Origin: Streptomyces peucetius
GTDB lineage: Bacteria > Actinomycetota > Actinomycetes > Streptomycetales > Streptomycetaceae
Assembly: GCF_025854275.1 (NCBI RefSeq)
Contig: NZ_CP107567.1
Span: 1,798,001-1,862,000 of the forward strand
DNA: 64,000 nucleotides
Reading direction: 5' to 3'
Every line of letters starts with the position of its first letter. The first letter of the stretch is position 1. The notes below the pieces were generated by a model, which saw nothing but the letters and a program-made list of their open reading frames with translations, did not search any database and had not been told where the DNA came from. Below, piece by piece: positions 8,297 to 18,224 of this stretch. Position numbers and translations under genes: made by a program.

Positions 8297-9244
8297 TCAG
8301 CGCAGGAAGGGGTCCACCGCGACGGCCACGAACAGCAGCGACACATAGGTGATGGACCAGTGGAAGAGCCGCATCTCCTTGAGCTTGCCGCCCGTCTCCC
8401 CCGCCTTGGCCCTGCTCTGCAGCGCGTGCGCCTCCCACAGCCACCAGCCGCCCGCGGCCAGCGCGACCGCGGTGTAGAACCAGCCGGTGTAGCCGAGCGG
8501 GGTCAGCAGCAGCGAGACGGCGACCATCACCCAGCTGTAGACGACGATCTGCCGGGCGACGACCTTGTTGCCGGCGACGACCGGGAGCATCGGCACGCCG
8601 ACGCGCGCGTAGTCCTCCTTCACCTTCATCGACAGCGGCCAGTAGTGCGGCGGCGTCCAGAAGAAGATGACGAGGAAGAGGATGACCGCGGCCCACGACA
8701 CCGAGTTCGTGACCGAGGACCAGCCGATCAGGACCGGCATGCAGCCGGCGATGCCGCCCCAGACGATGTTCTGCGCGGTGCGGCGCTTGAGAAGCATCGT
8801 GTAAACGACGACGTAGAACAGCAGCGCGCCGAGCGACAGCGCTGCCGACAGCCAGTTGACGAGCAGGCCGAACCAGAGGGTGGAGACCACGGCGAGCGTC
8901 AGGCCGAAGACCAGGCCCTCGCGCGGCGAGACCATGCCGGTGACGAGCGGGCGCTGCGAGGTGCGGTCCATCAGCGCGTCGATGTCGCGGTCGATGTACA
9001 TGTTGAGCGCGTTGGCGCCACCCGCGGAGAGGTACCCGCCGAGGCAGGTCGCAAGCACCAGCCACAGGTCCGGAACGCCCTGCTCGGCGAGGAACATCAC
9101 CGGCACCGTGGTGATCAGCAGCAGTTCGATGATCCGCGGCTTGGTCAGCGCCACGAATGCCTTGACGCGGGCCCCGAACGGCCGACGGCCCCCCGGGCCG
9201 GTGGCCAAGACGACCCCTGCGGGTCGGGACTCGACGGCCGTCAC
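8297..9244 (-). CDS. ctaB: Protohaem IX farnesyltransferase CtaB (haem O synthase)
   Basis: A 315-aa UbiA-family prenyltransferase that adds a farnesyl group to haem B, giving haem O, the substrate of CtaA. The prenyl-diphosphate-binding motif N81-D85-D89 (in [12 protein letters not shown]) is intact, as is the second polar loop around [19 protein letters not shown]. Eight or nine membrane segments span the protein. GTG at 9244 is chosen because AGGGG lies 5 nt upstream; the GTG at 9250 would be too close to it. The open frame extends far upstream through the transketolase gene, but that extension has no coding support. It is divergent from tkt. Confidence 0.95.
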   Translation of the reverse strand: MTAVESRPAGVVLATGPGGRRPFGARVKAFVALTKPRIIELLLITTVPVMFLAEQGVPDLWLVLATCLGGYLSAGGANALNMYIDRDIDALMDRTSQRPLVTGMVSPREGLVFGLTLAVVSTLWFGLLVNWLSAALSLGALLFYVVVYTMLLKRRTAQNIVWGGIAGCMPVLIGWSSVTNSVSWAAVILFLVIFFWTPPHYWPLSMKVKEDYARVGVPMLPVVAGNKVVARQIVVYSWVMVAVSLLLTPLGYTGWFYTAVALAAGGWWLWEAHALQSRAKAGETGGKLKEMRLFHWSITYVSLLFVAVAVDPFLR

Positions 9245-9586
9245 GCACACCCCTGACAGAGAAATCCCAGCGACTCTTCCGGGGTCCCTCCCATGCCTGA
9301 GGGCTCTGGGGGAGTCAAGACCCGCGAAGACTCGCGCGTACCACGCCACTCTAGACGTTGCCAGTACGCCGATCTTCGCGGGGGTCGCCTCGTGTTGAGC
9401 GGCCGCCGGACACCGGCCGTATACAACGCCGACGGGCGGAGAACACGCGCTGACCGCACCCGGCGGTGTCCAATGGGAAAGACACGCAGCCGAAGAGAGG
9501 CGTGTTGCTGCGAGGGTAGGCTCGACAGCGCCCGGTACACCCCTCGTCACCGGGATTCGACATGTGGAGAGGAGCCCTGACTCAGG
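9245..9586. other. Divergent intergenic region between ctaB and tkt
   Basis: This 342-bp stretch carries the promoters of ctaB (leftward) and the pentose-phosphate operon (rightward). A TAGAGT on the minus strand at about 9349-9354 is a possible ctaB -10 element. I see no small gene and no perfect long palindrome. Confidence 0.6.
9395..9425 (+). promoter_or_regulatory. Candidate promoter of the tkt-tal-zwf-opcA-pgl operon
   Basis: TTGAGC (9395-9400) and TATACA (9420-9425) resemble a housekeeping -35/-10 pair, but the 19-nt spacing is longer than usual. It would give a leader of about 155 nt before the GTG of tkt. Confidence 0.35.
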
Positions 9587-11674
9587 GTGAGCACCAAGCC
9601 GACCACCACAGACCTCGAGTGGACCGCGTTGGACCAGCGGGCAGTCGACACCGTCCGCGTCCTGGCCATGGATTCCGTACAGAAGGTCGGCAACGGCCAT
9701 CCGGGTACGGCCATGAGCCTGGCCCCCGCCGCCTATGTGCTCTTCCAGAAGCTGATGCGGCACGATCCCGCAGACGCCGACTGGACGGGCCGCGACAGGT
9801 TCGTCCTGTCCGCAGGCCACTCGTCGCTCACGCTCTACATCCAGCTCTACCTGGCCGGCTACGGCCTGGAGCTGGACGACCTGAAGGCGTTCCGCACCTG
9901 GGGTTCGAAGACCCCGGGACACCCCGAGTACGGTCACACCACGGGCGTGGAGACGACCACGGGACCGCTCGGCCAGGGTGTCGCGAACGCCGTGGGCATG
10001 GCGATGGCCGCCCGCTACGAGCGGGGGCTGTTCGACCCGGACGCCGCACCCGGCACGTCGCCGTTCGACCACACCGTCTGGTGCATCGCCGGTGACGGCT
10101 GCCTCCAGGAGGGCATCTCGGCCGAGGCGTCGTCGCTCGCCGGCCACCAGAAGCTCGGCAACCTGGTCCTGCTGTGGGACGACAACCACATCTCGATCGA
10201 GGGCGACACGGAGACGGCCGTCTCCGAGGACACCCTCCAGCGGTACGAGGCGTACGGCTGGCACGTCCAGCGCGTCCAGCAGCTGGAGAACGGCGACCTC
10301 GACCCGGTCGGTCTGTACAACGCCCTGAAGGCGGCGCAGGCCGAGACCGAGCGTCCGTCCTTCATCGCGGCCCGCTCGATCATCGCCTGGCCCGCCCCGC
10401 ACGCGCAGAACACCGAGGCCGCGCACGGCTCGGCGCTGGGCGACGAGGAGGTCGCGGCCACCAAGCGGGTCATGGGCTTCGACCCGCAGAAGCACTTCGA
10501 GGTCTCCGACGAGGTCCTGGGGCACACCCGGGGCGCGCTCGACCGCGGCCGTGAGGCCCGTGGCGAGTGGGAGAAGACCTTCGCCGCATGGCGTACGGCC
10601 AACCCGGAGCGCGCCGCCGAGTTCGACCGGATCCGCTCCGGTGAGCTGCCCGAGGGCTGGGACGACGCGCTGCCGGAGTTCGAGGCCGGCAAGAGCGTCG
10701 CCACCCGCGCCGCCTCCGGCAAGGTGTTGCAGCATCTGGGTGCGGTCGTGCCGGAGCTGTGGGGCGGCTCCGCCGACCTGGCCGGCTCGAACAACACGAC
10801 CATCGACAAGACGTCGTCGTTCCTCCCCGCGGGCAACCCGCTGCCGGAGGCCGACCCGTACGGCCGCACGATCCACTTCGGCATCCGCGAGCACGCGATG
10901 GCCGCCGTGATGAACGGCATCGCGCTGCACGGCAACACCCGCATCTACGGCGGCACCTTCCTGGTGTTCTCCGACTACATGCGCAACGCCGTCCGCCTCT
11001 CCGCGCTGATGCATCTGCCGGTCACCTACGTGTGGACGCACGACTCCATCGGCCTCGGCGAGGACGGCCCGACCCACCAGCCGGTGGAGCACCTGGCCTC
11101 GCTGCGCGCCATCCCGGGCCTGAACATCGTGCGCCCTGCCGACGCCAACGAGACCGCGATCGCCTGGCGCGAGATCCTCCAGCGGTACACCAAGGAGTTC
11201 GGCAAGGGCGCCCCGCACGGCCTCGCGCTGACCCGCCAGGGTGTGCCGACGTACGAGTGCAACGAGGACGCGGCCAAGGGCGGTTACGTCCTGTTCGAGG
11301 AGGAGGGCGGCGACGCCCAGGTCGTGCTGATCGGCACGGGCTCCGAGGTGCAGCTGGCCGTCGCGGCCCGCGAGCAGCTCCAGGCGGCCGGTGTGCCGAC
11401 CCGGGTCGTGTCGATGCCGTCCGTCGAGTGGTTCGAGGAGCAGGACCAGGGGTACCGGGACTCGGTGCTTCCCCCGTCGCTCAAGGCGCGAGTCGCGGTC
11501 GAGGCCGGCATCGGGCTGACCTGGCACCGTTATGTGGGTGACGCCGGACGCATCGTCTCGCTGGAGCACTTCGGCGCCTCGGCGGACGGCAAGGTCCTCT
11601 TCCGCGAGTTCGGCTTCACCGCGGAGGCCGTGGCCGCCGCCGCGCGGGAATCGATCGAAGCCGCCGCGCGCTGA
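9587..11674 (+). CDS. tkt: Transketolase
   Basis: A 695-aa thiamine-diphosphate enzyme of the non-oxidative pentose-phosphate pathway that moves two-carbon units between ketose and aldose phosphates. The conserved His (H38 in [11 protein letters not shown]), the ThDP-binding GDGCLQEG segment, the NHISIEG strand, the central IREHAM motif and the [20 protein letters not shown] substrate region are all present. Length matches bacterial transketolases. GTG at 9587 is preceded by a purine-rich GGAGAGGAG. It heads a five-gene operon, with tal starting 34 nt downstream. Confidence 0.97.
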   Translation: MSTKPTTTDLEWTALDQRAVDTVRVLAMDSVQKVGNGHPGTAMSLAPAAYVLFQKLMRHDPADADWTGRDRFVLSAGHSSLTLYIQLYLAGYGLELDDLKAFRTWGSKTPGHPEYGHTTGVETTTGPLGQGVANAVGMAMAARYERGLFDPDAAPGTSPFDHTVWCIAGDGCLQEGISAEASSLAGHQKLGNLVLLWDDNHISIEGDTETAVSEDTLQRYEAYGWHVQRVQQLENGDLDPVGLYNALKAAQAETERPSFIAARSIIAWPAPHAQNTEAAHGSALGDEEVAATKRVMGFDPQKHFEVSDEVLGHTRGALDRGREARGEWEKTFAAWRTANPERAAEFDRIRSGELPEGWDDALPEFEAGKSVATRAASGKVLQHLGAVVPELWGGSADLAGSNNTTIDKTSSFLPAGNPLPEADPYGRTIHFGIREHAMAAVMNGIALHGNTRIYGGTFLVFSDYMRNAVRLSALMHLPVTYVWTHDSIGLGEDGPTHQPVEHLASLRAIPGLNIVRPADANETAIAWREILQRYTKEFGKGAPHGLALTRQGVPTYECNEDAAKGGYVLFEEEGGDAQVVLIGTGSEVQLAVAAREQLQAAGVPTRVVSMPSVEWFEEQDQGYRDSVLPPSLKARVAVEAGIGLTWHRYVGDAGRIVSLEHFGASADGKVLFREFGFTAEAVAAAARESIEAAAR

Positions 11675-11708
11675 CGCCGGTATACGACAAGTAGGAGATG
11701 CATTTCTC

Positions 11709-12827
11709 ATGACAGACGCACTCAAGCGCCTCTCCGACGAAGGCGTCGCGATCTGGCTGGACGACCTTTCGCGCACGCGGATCACCTCCGGCAACCTCGC
11801 CGAGCTGATCGATCAGCAGCACGTCGTGGGTGTCACGACCAACCCGTCGATCTTCCAGAAGGCGATCTCCGAGGGCCACGGCTACGACCAGCAGCTCGAG
11901 GACCTCGCGGCCCGCAGGGTGACCGTCGAGGAAGCCATCCGCATGATCACGACCGCGGACGTCCGTGACGCCGCGGACGTGCTGCGTCCGGTCTTCGACT
12001 CGACGGGTGGCCAGGACGGCAGGGTGTCCATCGAGGTCGACCCGCGTCTCGCGCACAGCACCAAGGCGACCATCGCCGAGGCCAAGCAGCTGGCCTGGCT
12101 GGTGGACCGGCCGAACACCTTCATCAAGATCCCGGCCACCCGGGCGGGCCTGCCGGCGATCACCGAGGTCATCGGCCTCGGTATCAGCGTCAACGTGACG
12201 CTGATCTTCTCGCTGGAGCGCTACCGCGAGGTCATGGACGCCTACCTGGCCGGTCTGGAGAAGGCCAAGGCCGCGGGCCTGGACCTGTCCAAGATCCGCT
12301 CGGTCGCCTCGTTCTTCGTGTCCCGCGTGGACACCGAGATCGACAAGCGCCTGGACGCGCTGGGCACCCCCGAGGCCAAGGAGGCCCGCGGCAAGGCCGC
12401 CCTGGCCAACGCGCGCCTCGCCTACGAGGCCTACGAGGAGGTGTTCAGCGGCGACCGCTGGGCCGCGCTCGACAAGGCGCAGGCCAACAAGCAGCGTCCG
12501 CTGTGGGCCTCGACCGGCGTCAAGGACAAGGCGTACAAGGACACCCTGTACGTCGACGAGCTGGTCGCCCCGGGCACGGTGAACACCATGCCGGAGGCCA
12601 CCCTCGAGGCCACCGGTGACCACGGACAGATCACCGGTGACACCGTCAGCGGCACGTACGAGCAGGCCCGCGCCGACCTCGAGGCCGTCGCGAAGCTCGG
12701 CATCTCCTACGACGAGGTCGTCCAGCTGCTCGAGGACGAGGGCGTCGAGAAGTTCGAGGCGTCCTGGAACGACCTGCTCAAGTCGACCGAGGCGGAGCTC
12801 AAGCGCCTCGCACCCTCGGAGGGCTGA
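11709..12827 (+). CDS. tal: Transaldolase
   Basis: A 372-aa class I aldolase that transfers dihydroxyacetone units from sedoheptulose 7-phosphate to glyceraldehyde 3-phosphate. The Schiff-base lysine is K140 in [11 protein letters not shown]. The N-terminal [13 protein letters not shown] and the C-terminal [12 protein letters not shown] motifs are typical of the long actinobacterial form. The ATG at 11709 has AGGAG 11 nt upstream. The stop is followed after 5 nt by the TTG start of zwf, so the two are almost certainly coupled. Confidence 0.97.
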   Translation: MTDALKRLSDEGVAIWLDDLSRTRITSGNLAELIDQQHVVGVTTNPSIFQKAISEGHGYDQQLEDLAARRVTVEEAIRMITTADVRDAADVLRPVFDSTGGQDGRVSIEVDPRLAHSTKATIAEAKQLAWLVDRPNTFIKIPATRAGLPAITEVIGLGISVNVTLIFSLERYREVMDAYLAGLEKAKAAGLDLSKIRSVASFFVSRVDTEIDKRLDALGTPEAKEARGKAALANARLAYEAYEEVFSGDRWAALDKAQANKQRPLWASTGVKDKAYKDTLYVDELVAPGTVNTMPEATLEATGDHGQITGDTVSGTYEQARADLEAVAKLGISYDEVVQLLEDEGVEKFEASWNDLLKSTEAELKRLAPSEG

Positions 12828-12832
12828 GCGAC

Positions 12833-14365
12833 TTGTCCGGTATTGGCGGAGCCAACCCGCTCCGTGATGCTGCCGACCGACGGCTCCCGCGTATCGCGGG
12901 GCCGTCGGGCCTGGTCATCTTCGGCGTCACGGGCGACCTGTCGCGCAAGAAGCTCATGCCCGCCGTCTACGACCTCGCGAACCGGGGACTGCTGCCGCCG
13001 GGCTTCTCGCTCATCGGCTACGCCCGTCGCGAGTGGGCCGACGAGGACTTCGCACAGGAGGTCCACGACGCGGTCAAGCAGCACGCGCGTACGCCGTTCC
13101 GCGAAGAGGTCTGGCAGCAGCTCATCCAGGGGATGCGGTTCGTCCAGGGCACCTTCGACGACGACGACGCGTTCGAGCAGCTGAGGTCCACCATCGAGGA
13201 CCTCGACAAGGTGCAGGGCACCGGCGGGAACTTCGCGTTCTATCTCTCCGTGCCGCCGAAGTTCTTCCCCAAGGTCGTCCAGCAGCTGAAGAAGCACGGG
13301 CTGGCGGACCAGAAGGAAGGTTCCTGGCGGCGCGCGGTCATCGAGAAGCCGTTCGGCCACGACCTGGTCTCCGCCGAGGAGCTCAACCAGGTGGTGCACG
13401 AGGTCTTTCCGCCGAACGAGGTCTTCCGGATCGACCACTACCTGGGCAAGGAGACCGTCCAGAACATCCTGGCGCTGCGGTTCGCCAACACGCTGTTCGA
13501 GCCCATATGGAACCGGTCGTACGTCGACCATGTGCAGATCACGATGGCCGAGGACATCGGCATCGGCGGCCGCGCCGGGTACTACGACGGCATCGGCGCC
13601 GCCCGTGACGTGATCCAGAACCACCTCCTCCAGCTGCTGGCGCTGACCGCGATGGAGGAGCCCGCCTCCTTCGACGCGGACGCCCTCGCGGCGGAGAAGA
13701 CCAAGGTCCTCGGAGCGGTGAAGCTCCCCAAGGACCTGGGCAGGAGCACGGTCCGCGCGCAGTACACGGCGGGCTGGCAGGGCGGCGAGAAGGCCGTCGG
13801 CTATCTGCAGGAAGACGGCATCGACCCCAAGTCGAAGACCGACACCTACGCAGCGATCAAGCTGGAGATCGACAACCGCCGCTGGGCGGGCGTCCCGTTC
13901 TATCTGCGCACCGGCAAGCGGCTCGGCCGCCGCGTCACCGAGATCGCGGTCGTCTTCCAGCGCGCCCCGCACTCACCGTTCGACTCCACCGCCACGGAAG
14001 AGCTGGGCCAGAACGCCCTGGTCATACGCGTCCAGCCGGACGAGGGCGTGACCATGCGGTTCGGCTCCAAGGTGCCGGGCACCTCCATGGAGGTCCGGGA
14101 CGTGTCGATGGACTTCGCCTACGGCGAGTCCTTCACGGAGTCCAGCCCCGAGGCGTACGAACGCCTCATCCTCGACGTGCTGCTCGGCGACTCCAACCTC
14201 TTCCCGCGGGTGGAGGAGGTCGAGCTGTCCTGGAAGATCCTCGACCCGATCGAGGAGTTCTGGGACGCGAACGGGAAGCCGGCGCAGTACACGGCCGGCA
14301 CCTGGGGTCCGGACGAGGCGGACGAAATGCTCGCACGAGACGGACGGAGCTGGCGTCGGCCATGA
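12833..14365 (+). CDS. zwf: Glucose-6-phosphate 1-dehydrogenase
   Basis: A 510-aa NADP-dependent enzyme that opens the oxidative pentose-phosphate pathway. The Rossmann motif FGVTGDLSRKK (30-40) and the active-site signature RIDHYLGKE (199-207) are intact; the Lys and His of the signature are the substrate-binding and catalytic residues. The start is a TTG at 12833: GGAGGG lies 9 nt upstream inside the end of tal, and the N-terminus then reads MSGIGGANPLRDAADRRLPR, as in relatives. Its last bases overlap the opcA start (ATGA). Together with OpcA and Pgl it makes 6-phosphogluconate and NADPH. Confidence 0.97.
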   Translation: MSGIGGANPLRDAADRRLPRIAGPSGLVIFGVTGDLSRKKLMPAVYDLANRGLLPPGFSLIGYARREWADEDFAQEVHDAVKQHARTPFREEVWQQLIQGMRFVQGTFDDDDAFEQLRSTIEDLDKVQGTGGNFAFYLSVPPKFFPKVVQQLKKHGLADQKEGSWRRAVIEKPFGHDLVSAEELNQVVHEVFPPNEVFRIDHYLGKETVQNILALRFANTLFEPIWNRSYVDHVQITMAEDIGIGGRAGYYDGIGAARDVIQNHLLQLLALTAMEEPASFDADALAAEKTKVLGAVKLPKDLGRSTVRAQYTAGWQGGEKAVGYLQEDGIDPKSKTDTYAAIKLEIDNRRWAGVPFYLRTGKRLGRRVTEIAVVFQRAPHSPFDSTATEELGQNALVIRVQPDEGVTMRFGSKVPGTSMEVRDVSMDFAYGESFTESSPEAYERLILDVLLGDSNLFPRVEEVELSWKILDPIEEFWDANGKPAQYTAGTWGPDEADEMLARDGRSWRRP

Positions 14366-15426
14366 AGATCGACCTTACGGACACCACGGCCAGCAAGATC
14401 AACAAGGCGCTGGTGAAGGGCCGCCGGGCGATCGGAACCCCGGCCGTCGGCATGGTCCTCACCCTGGTCATCGTGACCGATGAGGAGAACGCCTACGACG
14501 CGTTGAAGGCCGCCAACGAGGCGTCCCGGGAGCATCCCTCGCGCACCCTCGTGGTCATCAAGCGGGTCTCCCGTTCGCCGCGCGACCGGGCCAAGGCCCG
14601 GCTCGACGCCGAGGTCCGCGTCGGCGCGGACGCCGGCACCGGCGAGACGGTCGTGCTGCGGCTGTACGGCGAGGTCACAGACCACGCCCAGTCCGTGGTG
14701 CTCCCGCTGCTGCTGCCCGACGCCCCCGTCGTCGTCTGGTGGCCGGTCAACGCGCCGACCGACCCGGCCAACGACCCGCTCGGTTCGCTGGCCCAGCGGC
14801 GTGTGACCGACACCTACGCGGCCGAGCACCCCGTACGGGAGCTCGCGGCCCGCGCGGAGGCCTACACCCCCGGCGACACCGATCTGTCCTGGACCCGGAT
14901 CACTCCGTGGCGCTCCATGCTCGCGGCGGCGCTGGACCAGGTCGCCTGCGAGGTCACCTCCGTCGAGGTGGAGGGCGAGGAGTTCAACCCGAGCTGCGAG
15001 CTGCTCGCGATGTGGCTCGCCGACCGGCTGGACGTACCGGTGAAACGTACGTCGTCGGCCGGGCCCGGTCTCACGTCGGTACGGCTGGAGTCCAGCCGCG
15101 GCCCGATCGTGCTCGACCGGCCCGACGGGTCGCTCGCGACGCTGTCGATCGAGGGCCAGCCGGACCGCGCAGTCGCGCTGAAGCGGCGTGAGACGGCCGA
15201 GCTGATCGCGGAGGAGCTGCGCAGGCTCGACCCCGACGACACGTATGCGTCGGCGCTGCGGTACGGCGTCGAGCGCCTCTCCGCGGCCGCGTCGGCCGCG
15301 GAGGCCGCGGAGGCCGCGGAGGCCGCGGAGGCCGCGGAGGCCGCGGAGGCGCAGCCGGCGCCGGCGGAGCGGAAGGCGCCCGCGGCCAAGAAGGCCGCCC
15401 CGGCGAAGAAGGCGGCGGCCAAGTGA
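14362..15426 (+). CDS. opcA: OpcA, glucose-6-phosphate dehydrogenase assembly protein
   Basis: A 354-aa protein that in actinobacteria and cyanobacteria activates or assembles glucose-6-phosphate dehydrogenase. The globular body (1-300) matches OpcA, with the segment APVVVWWPVNAPTDPANDPL and the closing DPDDTYASALRYGVERLS. After residue 305 comes a tail of Ala-Ala-Glu repeats and then a Lys/Ala/Pro-rich end (AAKKAAPAKKAAAK) reminiscent of histone-H1-like tails. The tail repeats come from a 9-bp tandem repeat in the DNA and may vary in length between strains. The gene overlaps zwf and pgl by 4 nt each. Confidence 0.94.
   Translation: MKIDLTDTTASKINKALVKGRRAIGTPAVGMVLTLVIVTDEENAYDALKAANEASREHPSRTLVVIKRVSRSPRDRAKARLDAEVRVGADAGTGETVVLRLYGEVTDHAQSVVLPLLLPDAPVVVWWPVNAPTDPANDPLGSLAQRRVTDTYAAEHPVRELAARAEAYTPGDTDLSWTRITPWRSMLAAALDQVACEVTSVEVEGEEFNPSCELLAMWLADRLDVPVKRTSSAGPGLTSVRLESSRGPIVLDRPDGSLATLSIEGQPDRAVALKRRETAELIAEELRRLDPDDTYASALRYGVERLSAAASAAEAAEAAEAAEAAEAAEAQPAPAERKAPAAKKAAPAKKAAAK
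15301..15345 (+). repeat. 9-bp tandem repeat inside opcA
   Basis: Five perfect head-to-tail copies of GAGGCCGCG, preceded by one related unit, encode Glu-Ala-Ala repeats in the OpcA tail. Because the unit is a multiple of three, copy-number change keeps the frame open. Confidence 0.9.
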
Positions 15427-16208
15427 CCGCGGCACCGCAGCTGGTCGTCCACCGCGACAAGGAGCTGATGGCACAGGCGGCCGCGGCCCGGCTGATCACG
15501 AAGGTCGTGGACGCGCAGGCCGCCCGTGGGGCCGCCTCGGTGGTTCTCACCGGCGGCCGCAACGGCAACGGCCTGCTGGCCGCGCTCAGTTCGTCCCCGG
15601 CCCGGGACGCGGTCGACTGGTCGCGACTCGACCTGTGGTGGGGTGACGAACGGTTCCTGCCCGAGGGCGACCCGGAACGCAACGTCACCCAGGCCCGTGA
15701 GGCGCTGCTCGACTCCGTGCCGCTGGACCCGTCGCGGGTGCACGCCATGCCCGCGTCGGACGGCGCGTACGGCTCCGACGTGGAGGCGGCGGCCGCCGCC
15801 TACGCGGCGGAACTGGCCGCGGCCGCACAGCCGGAGGACCACGGCCCGGTGCCGACGTTCGACGTGCTGATGCTGGGCGTCGGCCCCGACACGCATGTGG
15901 CGTCACTCTTCCCCGAGCTGCCGGCGGTCCGGGAGACGGAGCGCACGGTGGTCGGCGTCCACGGCGCGCCCAAGCCGCCGCCGACCCGCATCTCGCTGAC
16001 GCTGCCGGCCATCCGCGCGGCACGCGAGGTGTGGCTGCTCGCGGCGGGCGAGGACAAGGCGCAGGCGGCACAGATCGCGCTGTCCGGCGCGGGCGAGATC
16101 CAGGCACCGGCGGCGGGCGCGTACGGGCGGTCCCGGACGCTGTGGCTGCTGGACGGGGCGGCGGCGTCGAAACTGCCGCGCTCGCTGTACCCGCCGGCGT
16201 CCGCCTGA
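15423..16208 (+). CDS. pgl: 6-phosphogluconolactonase
   Basis: A 261-aa enzyme (DevB/Pgl family) that hydrolyses 6-phosphogluconolactone to 6-phosphogluconate. The family motifs VVLTGGRNGNGLLAAL (phosphate loop), WWGDERFLP, VLMLGVGPDTHVASLFP and PPTRISLTLPAI are present in order. The LMLGVGPDTHVASLFP motif carries D where many homologues have GxDGH. GTG at 15423 overlaps the opcA stop (GTGA). It is the last gene of the operon; a large GC-rich inverted repeat lies downstream. Confidence 0.95.
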   Translation: MTAAPQLVVHRDKELMAQAAAARLITKVVDAQAARGAASVVLTGGRNGNGLLAALSSSPARDAVDWSRLDLWWGDERFLPEGDPERNVTQAREALLDSVPLDPSRVHAMPASDGAYGSDVEAAAAAYAAELAAAAQPEDHGPVPTFDVLMLGVGPDTHVASLFPELPAVRETERTVVGVHGAPKPPPTRISLTLPAIRAAREVWLLAAGEDKAQAAQIALSGAGEIQAPAAGAYGRSRTLWLLDGAAASKLPRSLYPPASA

Positions 16209-16281
16209 GCGTCCTTCCCGAGGCCCGGTCCGCCCCTGCGGCGGACCGGGCCTCGCGCGTTGCACGGCGCGGCGGGGGCGG

Positions 16282-16682
16282 GGCCGCTGCGCGGTGCCTG
16301 TCCCCCACCCCGCCCCTTCCCGAAACCGGGGCTCCGCCCCGGGCCCCCCGTACCGCGCTTCGCGCGGTCGCCTCGAACGCCGGCCGGGCTGGAAAAGCCG
16401 CTGCGCGGCAAACCAGCCCAGTCGGGCAACTCCAACCTCGCTGGGGATACTCCCCCTACGGCCTGGCGGCGTGGGAGATACCCCCCGCCCACGGCCGCCA
16501 GGCCGTAGGGGGAGTTTGAAGCGCCGGACTCGGGGCGGAGCCCCGACAAGACCGGCAAGATCCAGCCTGCTGGGGGTACCTCCCACGGCCGCCGGGCCGT
16601 TACGGGGCAATTGAGGCGCGGGGGCCGGGGGCGGAGCCCCCGGTTCGGAAGGGGCGGGGACGGGACAAGCCCCCCGCAGGCG
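16282..16682. repeat. GC-rich intergenic repeat, copy B (composite)
   Basis: Most of the 474-bp gap between convergent pgl and the PH-domain gene is repetitive. It opens with GGCCGCTGCGCGG, carries a left arm (16300-16326) and a complementary right arm (16643-16666) like those of copy A, and ends in CCGCAGGCG at the base before the PH-gene stop codon. The interior holds further hairpins and CTCCGCCCC/GGGGCGGAG units. No coding sequence is supported here. Confidence 0.75.
16449..16515. repeat. 22-bp perfect hairpin inside copy B
   Basis: Arms 16449-16470 and 16494-16515 are perfect reverse complements (starting ACTCCCCCTACGG) around a 23-nt loop. This is the strongest secondary structure in the gap. 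It lacks a T-run on either side, so it may end transcription from both sides without a classical tail. Confidence 0.75.
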
Positions 16683-18224
16683 CTACTCCCGGCGCAGGAA
16701 CGGCTCCAGCAGCCCCGGCACCGCCTCCGCCGCGAACACCAGCGCCTCCGCCTCCCCCGCGTCGTAGACGCCGTACGCTCCCCCGCCCGCAGCCGTCGTC
16801 GCCGTGAGGGTGATGAGGCCCGCGCGGCGCTGGAAGAGGGACTGCCGGGCCGTCCAGCCGATCACGCCGGTCCGCTGGAGCGCGACCGTGCTGCGGCGGA
16901 CCGTGCCGGAGCGGGTGAGGAGATAGTCCCCGGCAATCCCGTGCCCCAGGGCCCGGTACGCGTCGAGCGCGAGGAGTACCGCCACCGGGACGCCGACCGC
17001 CGCGCACCCCACGGCGATCCACAGCAGCACCGGCGTCAGCAGCGCGCCGAGGAGCGCGAGGATCCCGACGGGCAGCAGCACGGCGCCGATCGCCCAGCGC
17101 AGCCGCCGGCCCCGGGCGGCCGGCGGGTGGGGCGTCAGCAGGGACGCGGCCGTCGGCGACGCGGTCTCCCGCAGTACCTGCGCCGCGACCTCGTCGGCCT
17201 GTGCTCGCGGCACCACCGGCAGCAGCACGTTGGCGTCGGCCTTCTTGTCCTTCTCGTTGTTGACCAGTCCGGTGGCGACCGCGTCCAGCCGGGCCGCGCC
17301 GAAGAGTCTGACGCCCAGCGGCTCGACGAGGTCGACTCCGCGCAGCCGGCGCTCCTCGATCGATATCGAGCGCGAGGTGAACAGGCCCCTCCTCACCCGC
17401 AGGGTGCCGCCGGGTTCGCGCTCGAGCCGGTAGTTCCACCACATCTCGATCCAGAGGCCGAGCGCGCCGACGACACCGGTGGCCAGCGCGGCAGCGGCGA
17501 GCACCACGACCATCCATACGATCGAGGTGTCCCTGAAGCGGTCCCACACCCAGCCGATGACCTCGCCCTGCGCCCCGAACCATTCGCTGACCTGCATCAC
17601 GGCGCCCGCCGCGGCGCCGCCGAGCAGCGGGGCGACGAAGGAGACCGGGGCATAGCGGATCCAGGCCGGGTCGAGGACGGCCAGTGCGCCCTCGCGGTGG
17701 GTGGCGGGCCCGCGCGGGGTGGCCCTGGCCAGGAGTTCCAGTCGCAGCCGCTCCCCCTCCGCGCGCGTGACCGCGTCGAGTTCCAGGGTGGATTCGCCGC
17801 CCCCGGTGTGCTCGCCCGTGCCGATGCGGACCTTGACGAGTCCGAGGACGCGCAGCAGCACATTGGCGGTGAGGTCGACGGTGCGGATCCGCTCGCGGGC
17901 CAGTGAGCGCCGTTTGACCAGGAAGAGGCCGGTGTGGAGCTCGGCCAGTTCGGGGCCGATGCGGTAGCGGGTGCGCTGCCAGCGCACCAGGTCCGCGCCG
18001 GTGACGGCGCCGATCAGCAGGCCGGCGCCGGCGAGCACCCAGGACGCGGCCTTCCACAGGGGCATGCCGCCGGCGAGGCCGAGGAGGGTGGGCAGTCCGG
18101 CGCCGCCCGCGAAGCCGGCCATGACGAGGGCGGTGACGAGGACGGTGCGCCCGTCGAGCCGCCGCCACTCCTGCCGGCCCTGCTGGTCCGGCCCGCACTG
18201 CCCGTCCTGTCCGGGACCGCTCAC
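16683..18224 (-). CDS. Bacterial PH (YdbT/bPH_2) domain membrane protein, large
   Basis: A 513-aa membrane protein with repeated YdbT-type (DUF304) PH-like domains. Each domain shows a pattern of SIEERRLRGVDLVEPLG or RERIRTVDLTANVLLRVLG after a pair of transmembrane helices. At least six hydrophobic helices are visible. The function of the family is unknown; the membrane-anchored PH folds may sense or organise the envelope. GTG at 18224 overlaps the stop of the smaller partner by 4 nt (GTGA). The pair follows pgi with only 4 nt of spacing, so it is probably transcribed with pgi. Copy B repeat abuts its stop codon. Confidence 0.88.
   Translation of the reverse strand: MSGPGQDGQCGPDQQGRQEWRRLDGRTVLVTALVMAGFAGGAGLPTLLGLAGGMPLWKAASWVLAGAGLLIGAVTGADLVRWQRTRYRIGPELAELHTGLFLVKRRSLARERIRTVDLTANVLLRVLGLVKVRIGTGEHTGGGESTLELDAVTRAEGERLRLELLARATPRGPATHREGALAVLDPAWIRYAPVSFVAPLLGGAAAGAVMQVSEWFGAQGEVIGWVWDRFRDTSIVWMVVVLAAAALATGVVGALGLWIEMWWNYRLEREPGGTLRVRRGLFTSRSISIEERRLRGVDLVEPLGVRLFGAARLDAVATGLVNNEKDKKADANVLLPVVPRAQADEVAAQVLRETASPTAASLLTPHPPAARGRRLRWAIGAVLLPVGILALLGALLTPVLLWIAVGCAAVGVPVAVLLALDAYRALGHGIAGDYLLTRSGTVRRSTVALQRTGVIGWTARQSLFQRRAGLITLTATTAAGGGAYGVYDAGEAEALVFAAEAVPGLLEPFLRRE

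Noticed and set aside
8297..11794. A 1165-codon frame extending ctaB upstream
   Set aside because: The extension lies antisense to transketolase and has no homology-like features; the real start is GTG 9244 with its own ribosome-binding site.
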